Shown piece by piece: positions 1-6,232 of a stretch of DNA of 49,712 bases. The first letter of the stretch is position 1; each line of letters begins with the position of its first letter. This DNA comes from Streptomyces sioyaensis (GTDB lineage: Bacteria; Actinomycetota; Actinomycetes; Streptomycetales; Streptomycetaceae): assembly GCF_004122735.1 (NCBI RefSeq), contig NZ_SDIF01000048.1:1-49712 (forward strand). Direction: 5' to 3'. The notes beneath the pieces were generated by a model that worked only from the letters and a program-made list of their open reading frames with translations, searched no databases and was not told the origin of the DNA. A program made the position numbers and the translations under genes.

Positions 1-90
1 CCACCGACCCGCCGGCCGCCTCCACCGCCCCCGCGGCCGCGTGCCGGGACGGGGCCGCGGGGGCGGTGGAGGCGGCCGGCGGGTCGGTGG
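1..90. repeat. 38-bp perfect inverted repeat at left window edge
   Basis: Bases 1-38 are the exact reverse complement of 53-90, with a 14-base spacer (39-52). The outer arm begins at base 1. It lies within the partial minus-strand gene. It may be a contig-end fold-back artefact or a real strong hairpin that stopped assembly. Confidence 0.9.
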
Positions 91-856
91 GGCCGGGGGT
101 CTTCCGCACCGCGGTGCCGGAGTTCTTCCGCGCCGTGGTGGGGCTCGCGCTCCGCGTCGGGTGTCCGGTGTCGGACGAGGAGTCGGGTGCGGTCGCCGTG
201 GGCGTGGCCGAGTGCGGGGACTTTGCGTGCGGGACGAACGGAGAGCTGATGCCGGGACCGCCCAGCATCGCGCTGATCAGCACGGCGACATAGCCGCCGG
301 CGGGGATCAGCAGCAGCCGGGCGGCGCGGAGCACCCGGCGCTGGCGTCGTCCCGAGGAATCGACGAAGACGGGGCTCGCTGACTCGCCCTGGGGCGTGTC
401 AGGTTCCGGCACGGGGTGGCCGGGTGCGTCGACCACCGGCAGCTGCGCCGTGTCGGACACCGGGAGCTGCTCCGTGGGGAACACCGGCGGGAGCTGCCCT
501 GTGAGGGCGTCGCCGTACAGGGGGTCCCATGCTGTCGTGTCCTGCCCCGTCGGGTACGTCCACTGCCCCGTCGGGTGCGTCTGCTGGGCGGTCGGGTGCG
601 TCCACTGTCCCGTCGGGTGCGTCCGGTGGGCGGGCGGTACCCCGTCCCAGGGCGGCGAGGCCGTGTCGGTGGCGACGCCCGTGACGCCCCCTGCGTACTC
701 GTGGCCTTGGGCATACCCCTGGCCGTGGGCGTACTGGTGGCCGTAGGCGTACTCGGGGCGGTAGGCGTACTCGTGGCGGCCGTAGGCATAGGTGTAGCCG
801 GCGCCGGCGTACGGATCCTCGCCGTACGCCGCTCCGCTTCCGTCTGTCCACCGCAC
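1..856 (-). CDS. partial repeat-rich single-pass membrane protein (C-terminus off window)
   Basis: An open minus-strand frame runs from GTG at 856 to the window edge without a stop. GTG is preceded by AGGGGA about nine bases upstream, a plausible ribosome binding site. The N-terminal cytoplasmic half is low-complexity: first Tyr-rich six-residue repeats (EYAYRP, EYAYGH, QYAHGQ types), then about four heptads of the THPTGQW type. These are followed by a basic stretch (SSGRRQRRVLRAAR), one hydrophobic segment (LLLIPAGGYVAVLISAMLGG) and a Ser/Thr/Pro/Ala-rich outer part. The family is not recognised; many Streptomyces membrane proteins share this Pro/Gln/Tyr-rich design. The last visible part lies in a perfect inverted repeat, so the sequence at the edge may be unreliable. 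Divergent from the sigma factor at 1121. Confidence 0.6.
   Translation of the reverse strand, partial: MRWTDGSGAAYGEDPYAGAGYTYAYGRHEYAYRPEYAYGHQYAHGQGYAQGHEYAGGVTGVATDTASPPWDGVPPAHRTHPTGQWTHPTAQQTHPTGQWTYPTGQDTTAWDPLYGDALTGQLPPVFPTEQLPVSDTAQLPVVDAPGHPVPEPDTPQGESASPVFVDSSGRRQRRVLRAARLLLIPAGGYVAVLISAMLGGPGISSPFVPHAKSPHSATPTATAPDSSSDTGHPTRSASPTTARKNSGTAVRKTPGPTDPPAASTAPAAPSRHAAAGAVEAAGGSV
543..626. repeat. four 21-bp tandem repeats coding heptads
   Basis: Four consecutive 21-base units (543-563, 564-584, 585-605, 606-626) share the core CGTCGGGTGCGTCC. On the minus strand they encode T(H/Y)PTGQ(W/Q) heptads of the partial membrane protein. There are no spacers, so this is a coding tandem repeat and not a CRISPR array. 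Confidence 0.8.
694..780. repeat. degenerate 18-bp repeats coding Tyr-rich hexapeptides
   Basis: About five imperfect 18-base units built on GGCGTACTCGTGGCC-like sequence encode consecutive (E/Q/G)YA(Y/H/Q)(G/R)x hexapeptides near the N-terminus of the partial membrane protein on the minus strand. Confidence 0.65.
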
Positions 857-1120
857 GAGTCGTGTCCCCTGTCCTGGCCGACCGACGCGGTCGCCCGCAT
901 GGAGAGAGCGAACTCGGCCGGAACTGTTACACCTGGGCCGCACGGGACGGACGAAGTTCATGGAAAGGGGTGATCCGGACAAGGGGTGCGCAGATACGCC
1001 GGCCCGCACTCCACGGCGACGTGAAGAACCACTGGCCGTTGTGACACTTCCGTGAGGGCGGACGCTGTTCACCATGGGCCGTCGATGCGACCGGAGCGCG
1101 GCGGGCGACACGGACTCACC

Positions 1121-1780
1121 ATGAAACCGGAGCGAACGAGGGCAGCTTTGGGTCAGGTAGGGCAAACCCGGCGCGCAGCGACGTACGACGAGGAGTTGGG
1201 CGCAGCGGTCTCGCGGGCCCAGGGCGGCGACGAGGCCGCTTTCGCGATGGCCTACCGGATCGTGCAGCCGGCCCTGCTCGGCTATCTGCACGGGCTGGTC
1301 GGCAGGGACGCGGAGGACGTGGCCTCCGACGCCTGGCTGGAGATCGCCCGCGACCTCGGACGTTTCAAGGGGGACGGGGCCGGGTTCCGCGGCTGGACCA
1401 CGACCATCGCCCGGCACCGGGCGCTGGACCATCTGCGCCGCCAGCGCGTGCGGCCCCGGGCAGGCGGGACCGAACAGGACGTACTGAACCTGCCCGGACC
1501 GCACAACACTCATGACCAGGCCCTGGAGTCCCTCTCCACCGAGCAGGCCCTGGAACTGGTCCGCGGGCTGCCGCGGGACCAGGCCGAGGCGGTGCTCCTG
1601 CGGGTCGTCGTGGGTCTGGACGCTCCCGCCGCCGCACGCGTCCTCGGCAAGCGTCCGGGAGCGGTGCGCACGGCCGCCCACCGGGGCCTGAAAGGTCTCG
1701 CCCGCCGGCTGGGCGTCGGCGGCGAGGCGGACGAGGGTGTGACGGATGGGGCTTCCCGAACGCTGGGGAAGTCGAAATGA
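1121..1780 (+). CDS. ECF-type RNA polymerase sigma factor
   Basis: A sigma-70 family regulator that directs RNA polymerase to alternative promoters. Region 2 is seen in GDEAAFAMAYRIVQPALLGYL, DAEDVASDAWLEIARDL and FRGWTTTIARHRALDHLRRQ. A polar linker with LPGPHNTHDQALE follows, then region 4 with LPRDQAEAVLLRVVVGLDAPAAARVLGKRPGAVRTAAHRGLKGLARRL, a helix-turn-helix for the -35 element. The C-terminal tail is short and polar. The frame is open from 1052; ATG at 1121 is preferred because residues before it look non-conserved, but its ribosome binding site is weak, so a later start cannot be excluded. The next gene on the same strand encodes a membrane protein with a soluble N-terminal half, the usual partner for such sigma factors. 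No link to the thiopeptide cluster is visible. Confidence 0.85.
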   Translation: MKPERTRAALGQVGQTRRAATYDEELGAAVSRAQGGDEAAFAMAYRIVQPALLGYLHGLVGRDAEDVASDAWLEIARDLGRFKGDGAGFRGWTTTIARHRALDHLRRQRVRPRAGGTEQDVLNLPGPHNTHDQALESLSTEQALELVRGLPRDQAEAVLLRVVVGLDAPAAARVLGKRPGAVRTAAHRGLKGLARRLGVGGEADEGVTDGASRTLGKSK

Positions 1781-1818
1781 ACGACGAGGGCGGTCGAGGG
1801 CGACAGTGAACGGTCGGA

Positions 1819-1839
1819 AGGTGCCGAGGACCGGCACCT
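1819..1839 (+). terminator. hairpin between sigma factor and membrane protein gene
   Basis: An eight-base-pair stem AGGTGCCG/CGGCACCT encloses a five-base loop in the 107-base gap between the two genes. There is no T-tract, so it may be an attenuator or processing site and not a full terminator. Confidence 0.35.
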
Positions 1840-1887
1840 CGACGAATCGAAACGGTCGGACAGGAACGGCCAGGAACGGAAGCGGAC

Positions 1888-2700
1888 ATGGGTGAACGGC
1901 TGAGCGGCGACGGAGCTCCGGCACGTCACCGGCACGGGCGCCCTGACGGCTCCGTGTCCGGCCCTCCGGACGTGCAGGACTCCGCCACGCTGGAAACGAT
2001 GCTGGGCGCCGCCCTCCGCGCGGACCGTCCCGATCCCGAGGCCGAGCGGCGGGCCCTGGCCGCCTTCCGGGCCGCCGCCCACGGCGCGGGCGCACACCGG
2101 GCCCGTACCCGGCGCCGGGACGACTGGCGGCCGCGCGAGGAGCGGAGCGTCCGGCGCCCGGCGCGGATGACGTTCGGCGCGGTGTTCGCCAGCCTCGCCC
2201 TGGGCGGTGTCGCGTACGCAGCCATCGGTTCGGCCGGCTCGTCCACCGACGGCGCCGGTACCGGCCGGGGGACCACGCCCCCCTCCGCGGTCGCCCCGGA
2301 TCAGCCGGGCGGTACGGCCTCGTCGGCGCCCTCCGGCCGCCCCGGCCCCGGCAACCGCCCCTCCTCCGCCAAGGACACCGAGGCCCACTGCCGCGCCTAC
2401 AAGAAGGTCGAGGGGCGCGGCAAGGCACTCGACGCGACGGCCTGGCGGCGGCTCGTCGCGGCCGCCGGCGGACGGGACAAGGTCGCCGCGTACTGCTCCG
2501 AGCAGCTGGCGCGGGCGACGGCGGCGCCGAGCGGACCGGCCGGCAAACCCGGCAAGGGCACCGCGCACGCCGGCAACGGCCCAGGGGGGAACACCGGCGC
2601 CTCCGGCAACAGCACGGCCGACGCCAACCCCGGCGGCACGCACAACCCGACCGGAAACGACCGGACAAGCGGCGGGAACGGCGGCGGGAAGCACCGGTAG
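1888..2700 (+). CDS. single-pass membrane protein downstream of sigma factor (putative anti-sigma or sensor)
   Basis: A 270-residue protein. Residues about 30-95 form an Arg/Ala-rich cytoplasmic part (DSATLETMLGAALRADRPDPEAERRALAAFRAA). One transmembrane helix follows (MTFGAVFASLALGGVAYAAIG), then a Ser/Gly/Pro linker, a small extracytoplasmic piece with two cysteines (AHCRAYKKVEGRG, VAAYCSEQLARA) and a long Gly/Asn-rich tail. ATG is preceded by GGAACGGAAG. The position after an ECF sigma factor suggests control of that factor, but no zinc-binding anti-sigma motif (HxxxCxxC) is seen, so the function is inferred from context only. Confidence 0.7.
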   Translation: MGERLSGDGAPARHRHGRPDGSVSGPPDVQDSATLETMLGAALRADRPDPEAERRALAAFRAAAHGAGAHRARTRRRDDWRPREERSVRRPARMTFGAVFASLALGGVAYAAIGSAGSSTDGAGTGRGTTPPSAVAPDQPGGTASSAPSGRPGPGNRPSSAKDTEAHCRAYKKVEGRGKALDATAWRRLVAAAGGRDKVAAYCSEQLARATAAPSGPAGKPGKGTAHAGNGPGGNTGASGNSTADANPGGTHNPTGNDRTSGGNGGGKHR

Positions 2701-2870
2701 CCCCGCGGCACCCTCGGCCGGCCGGCCCGCCCGGGGGCACCGGTCTCGTGCACCTCAGCGTCGGGTGCGGGTGGTGGAGGCGGTCAGTTCACCGCCGTGA
2801 CCACGTCCCCGGCGTGTGGTGGCGTTCGCTCCCCCGCATCCACGGACGACGCCGGTCAAAAGAGGACGGT

Positions 2871-2876
2871 TAGACT
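2871..2876 (+). promoter_or_regulatory. candidate -10 box of tsnR, leaderless transcript
   Basis: TAGACT lies six bases before the tsnR ATG and no ribosome binding site is positioned for that ATG (AGAGGA at 2861-2866 is 16 bases away). Start of transcription would fall on or next to the ATG, giving a leaderless mRNA, which is common for Streptomyces resistance genes. No convincing -35 box is seen. Confidence 0.4.
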
Positions 2877-2882
2877 CGGCCC

Positions 2883-3692
2883 ATGACTGAGTTGGACACG
2901 ATCACCAGTAATTCCGATCCTGCGGTACAGCGCATCATCGATGTCACCAAGCATTCCCGGTCCAACATCAGGACGACATTGATCGAGGACACCGAACCGC
3001 TGATGGAATGCATTCGGGCGGGGGTGCAATTCATTGAGGTGTACGGGAGCGACAACACGCCGTTCTCCCCTGAGTTGCTCGACCTGTGCGGGCAGCATGA
3101 AGTACCCGTCCGGCTTGTCGACTCCGCGATCGTCAATCAGTTGTTCAAGGGGGAGCGGAAGGCGAAGACATTCGGCATCGCCCGCGTTCCCCACCCGGCC
3201 AAATTCAGCGATATCGCGCAGCGGGACGGGGATGTCGTCCTTCTCGACGGAGCGAAGATCGTCGGGAATATCGGGGCGATCGTGCGGACTTCGCTCGCCC
3301 TGGGGGCCTCGGGAATCGTGCTCGTCGACAGCGATCTCACGAGCATCGCCGACCGACGTCTGCTCCGGGCCAGCCGGGGTTATGTCTTCTCGCTCCCCAT
3401 CGTGCTCGCCAGCCGCGAGGAGGCCGTCTCCTTCGTCCGTGACAGCGGCCTCCGGTTGATGGTGTTCGAGGCCGACGGCGACCTTGAGGTGAAGGAACTC
3501 GGCGACGCCCGCGAGCGGCTGGCCCTGACGTTCGGCAGCGAAAAGGGCGGCCCGTCGAACCTGTTCAAGCAGGCGTCCGCGGCGTCGGTCTCCATTCCGA
3601 TGGCCAGCTCCACCGAGTCCCTCAACGTCTCCGTGTCGGTCGGCATCGCGCTGCACGAGAGGGCTCAGCGGAATTTCGCCGTCAGCCGGTGA
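2883..3692 (+). CDS. tsnR: 23S rRNA (adenosine-1067 2'-O)-methyltransferase, thiopeptide self-resistance
   Basis: A SPOUT-fold methyltransferase that uses S-adenosylmethionine to methylate A1067 of 23S rRNA, blocking thiostrepton/siomycin binding to the L11-rRNA site. Length is 269 residues, the same as the Streptomyces azureus enzyme. The N-terminal RNA-binding domain (about 1-100) resembles L30e. The SPOUT motifs are GNIGAIVRTSLALGASGIVL (Asn129 and Arg135 at the known catalytic positions), FGSEKGGPSNLF (about 220-231) and SLNVSVSVGIALHE, forming the knot and SAM pocket. It is convergent with sioU and the two coding regions overlap by 11 bases (3682-3692). It is the only obvious immunity gene here. 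In S. laurentii, from memory, this gene lies among ribosomal protein operons, so its place beside the cluster is notable. Confidence 0.97.
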   Translation: MTELDTITSNSDPAVQRIIDVTKHSRSNIRTTLIEDTEPLMECIRAGVQFIEVYGSDNTPFSPELLDLCGQHEVPVRLVDSAIVNQLFKGERKAKTFGIARVPHPAKFSDIAQRDGDVVLLDGAKIVGNIGAIVRTSLALGASGIVLVDSDLTSIADRRLLRASRGYVFSLPIVLASREEAVSFVRDSGLRLMVFEADGDLEVKELGDARERLALTFGSEKGGPSNLFKQASAASVSIPMASSTESLNVSVSVGIALHERAQRNFAVSR

Positions 3693-4449
3693 GTTGCTGC
3701 CGGCCGAGCAACTCATCGAGGTCGTCGGTCCCCACGTGCAGAAAGCGTCCGGCGAGCGGATCCAGCTCGCCGCGCGCCACGCGGAGCACCGCCGCCACGA
3801 AACGGGCGGGGTCCGTCCAGTCCTCACGGCCCGCGCAGACGGCCATGGAGAGCGTCATGTCGGTGCGCACCATGCCGGGGCTGATGTCGAAGAGGTGGAC
3901 CCCGTGGTCCCTGAGCGGGTCGGCCACGACAGCGGCGAGGGCCAGCAGGGATGCCTTGGAACCGCTGTAGGCGGAGTAGCGCAGGTCCCCCTGCACCGCA
4001 AAGATGGAGTTGACGTTGACGATCCGGCCCGACCGGCGCCGGATCATCTCCTGTCCCACCGCCTGGCAGGCGTTGACGGTGCCGCGGACGTTCGTTTCGA
4101 AGACCTCCCACCAGTGCTCGGGGTCGGCTTCCCAGAAGGGGGCCTCGCCCTGGTCCACCAGCCCGGCGTTGTTCACCAGCAGGTCGACGGGCCCCAGTTC
4201 GGCATGCACCGCCCGGGCGGCTTCCCGGATCTCCCGTGGGGAACGGACGTCCGCCACGCAGACGGCGGTGGCGGCCCCGTGCCGTGCGCAGGCACGTGCG
4301 GTGTCGTCCAGCCGCCGCCGGTTGCGCCCGATCAGCCCGACCGCCATGCCCGCTTCGGCGAGTCCGGCAGCGAGGATGCTGCCGAGGCCGCGGCCCGCGC
4401 CGGTGATCAGCGCCGCCTGCCCGCGCAGGGAGGGGAGTTCAGCGCTCAC
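3682..4449 (-). CDS. sioU: SDR ketoreductase of the quinaldic acid pathway
   Basis: A short-chain dehydrogenase/reductase of 255 residues. It has the nucleotide-binding TGAGRGLG at about 16-23, NNAG at about 92-95, and a catalytic set of Ser in NVNSIF and YSGSK (Tyr-x3-Lys). RNRRR after beta-2 favours NADPH. By homology to TsrU it stereospecifically reduces the ketone on the quinoline-2-carboxylate intermediate to the hydroxyethyl group of the quinaldic acid moiety. The GTG start overlaps the sioT stop by four bases (GTGA), so translation is probably coupled. It is the last gene of the long minus-strand operon and its 3' end overlaps tsnR. The alternative is a general SDR, but the context makes TsrU function very likely. 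Confidence 0.93.
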   Translation of the reverse strand: MSAELPSLRGQAALITGAGRGLGSILAAGLAEAGMAVGLIGRNRRRLDDTARACARHGAATAVCVADVRSPREIREAARAVHAELGPVDLLVNNAGLVDQGEAPFWEADPEHWWEVFETNVRGTVNACQAVGQEMIRRRSGRIVNVNSIFAVQGDLRYSAYSGSKASLLALAAVVADPLRDHGVHLFDISPGMVRTDMTLSMAVCAGREDWTDPARFVAAVLRVARGELDPLAGRFLHVGTDDLDELLGRQQLTG

Positions 4450-6221
4450 CGGGCCGCCTCCACCGCGAGCTCCCCGAGGGCGCCGGTACCGCTCATGATG
4501 GCCTCGCGGTCGCGCCAGTGCGCCCAGAAAGCGCCGGTGTACCCCTGCCTGTTCAGGCTGGTGAGGAACGGGTTGTCGGCGTAATTGTTGTCGTTCTCAC
4601 TGCTGCCGGAGATGGTCGGCAGCATCACTCGATAGTATTCGGACTTCGGAATGTGGTCCCAGAGGAAATCGACAGAGGCCTGCCATATCCCGTGCGGGCT
4701 GCCCACTGTTCCCGGAGCTTCCGGGAGGTCCGGCGAGAAGTAGCAGACCAGCCGGAACTCCCCGGATTCGTCGAACATGAATTGCCGTTCGTACTCGATG
4801 GGGCTGCTGCATTTCCGCAGCGGCTTCAGGACGATCGGCCGGGTCGCGTTGTTGGACTGCAGTCCGGGGAGCGTGCGGACCCCGTCACACTTCTCGGCCA
4901 GAGAGATCGCCAGATCCATGTAGGGAAACAGGCGGAGCCCGAGGCTGAAGCCGGTGACCGTCGCGTCCAGCGCCATCATCCGGTCGACGCACTCGCGCAT
5001 GGTCGACAGGTTTTCTCCCGGCATGCCGAACAGCGCCTCGACCATCGTCAGCATTCCGTAGCGGTGGCTCAGCTCCACCAGCCGCACCGTGTCGCTGAAG
5101 TCGTAGTAGCGCGTGCCCTTTCCGGTCACCTTCCACGCGTCGAGCATCTCGGGGCGTACGTGGTCCGCGCCGACGTTCACCCCCGCACAGCCGGCGGCCG
5201 CCAGCAGCTCCGCGAATTCCTCGTCGAAGGGCGCGGGCTGGCAGTAGACCCAGAGCCGCAGGTGGCGCAGCGGACTGGCCGGGTCACCCTCCCGGCGCCG
5301 GATGATCTCCCGCAGCAGGCTCTTGCTGTGGGAGATCGAGAGGTTGAATTCGCTGTCCGTGGTGTGCAGGTCGTAGATGCCCTGGGCGGTCAGTGACTCC
5401 ATCTCGTCCACCACCGCGGCCACCCCGCGGCGCGCGAACTGCGTGCCCTTGGCGTCCGGTTCCACGCAGTGGCTGCATTTGTAGACGCAGCCGCTCTTGG
5501 TCAGGATGCTGCCCAGCCCCCCCTCCCGGTAGTAGCGCAGGTTGTCGATCTTGTACGGCTCGCCGGACCGCCGGGTGTAGGAGCGTTCGGTCTCCGCCTG
5601 CCACGCCCGGCTCTCGTAACGGCCGACGGCGCCGAACGACAGGGGCGCGGGGGCCGGCAAGGGTGCGGGGGCCGCCACGGGCGCGGGAGCAGCCGCCGCG
5701 CGTCCGTTCAGCACGGGCGGGGGCACCCTGGTGACCTGCCCGGGGCCGCGGTTGATGAGCAGTCCCGGGATGTGGTCGGCGGTCCGCCCCTCGACGAAGG
5801 CCTGTGCCAGGTCGCAGATGATCTTCTCGCCCGGACCCTTCACACCGAAATCGACGTCGAAGTAGTCGACCAGGGCGAACGGCATGGTGGAGAACCCCAC
5901 GCCACCGGCGATGACGGGAGCCGCGGTCAGCCCGCGGACCTCGTCGATGACCGCCTTGTACCCATCGATGAACGGGCGTTGTTCAAAGGCGTACACGGTG
6001 TCGGTATTGCGGCACGTGACGCCGACCAGCAAGGGGCGGCTGCTGTCGAAGTAATCCCGGAGCGCTTGTTTCCAGTCGCCCACATGGAACGTGAGATCCA
6101 GTACGTGCGTTTCGAATCCCTCGGCCTCCAGCGCCGTGGTCAAGACGTCCAGTGCATAGGGCGCGATAGGTGGATAAATTTGGTTGGGGTTGATCAGCGT
6201 AATGATGCCTTTGTGTGCCAT
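4446..6221 (-). CDS. sioT: cobalamin-dependent radical SAM tryptophan C2-methyltransferase (TsrT/TsrM type)
   Basis: This enzyme methylates C2 of tryptophan, the first step to the quinaldic acid moiety. The 591-residue protein has an N-terminal cobalamin-binding domain (about 1-165) and a radical SAM core with C245-x3-C249-x2-C252 (CVYKCSHC) for the 4Fe-4S cluster; a C-terminal domain follows. A canonical DxHxxG cobalamin motif is absent, as known for TsrM. The start is ATG at 6221 with AGGAAG six bases upstream. The frame is open further back, but only across antisense of sioS. Residues 175-194 form an unusual Ala/Pro-only linker between the two domains. It follows sioS by 11 bases and overlaps sioU by four. 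Confidence 0.95.
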   Translation of the reverse strand: MAHKGIITLINPNQIYPPIAPYALDVLTTALEAEGFETHVLDLTFHVGDWKQALRDYFDSSRPLLVGVTCRNTDTVYAFEQRPFIDGYKAVIDEVRGLTAAPVIAGGVGFSTMPFALVDYFDVDFGVKGPGEKIICDLAQAFVEGRTADHIPGLLINRGPGQVTRVPPPVLNGRAAAAPAPVAAPAPLPAPAPLSFGAVGRYESRAWQAETERSYTRRSGEPYKIDNLRYYREGGLGSILTKSGCVYKCSHCVEPDAKGTQFARRGVAAVVDEMESLTAQGIYDLHTTDSEFNLSISHSKSLLREIIRRREGDPASPLRHLRLWVYCQPAPFDEEFAELLAAAGCAGVNVGADHVRPEMLDAWKVTGKGTRYYDFSDTVRLVELSHRYGMLTMVEALFGMPGENLSTMRECVDRMMALDATVTGFSLGLRLFPYMDLAISLAEKCDGVRTLPGLQSNNATRPIVLKPLRKCSSPIEYERQFMFDESGEFRLVCYFSPDLPEAPGTVGSPHGIWQASVDFLWDHIPKSEYYRVMLPTISGSSENDNNYADNPFLTSLNRQGYTGAFWAHWRDREAIMSGTGALGELAVEAAR

Positions 6222-6232
6222 TGGCTTCCTTC

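Noticed and set aside
543..626. Possible CRISPR-like array
   Set aside because: 21-base units have no spacers and encode heptads in an open frame.
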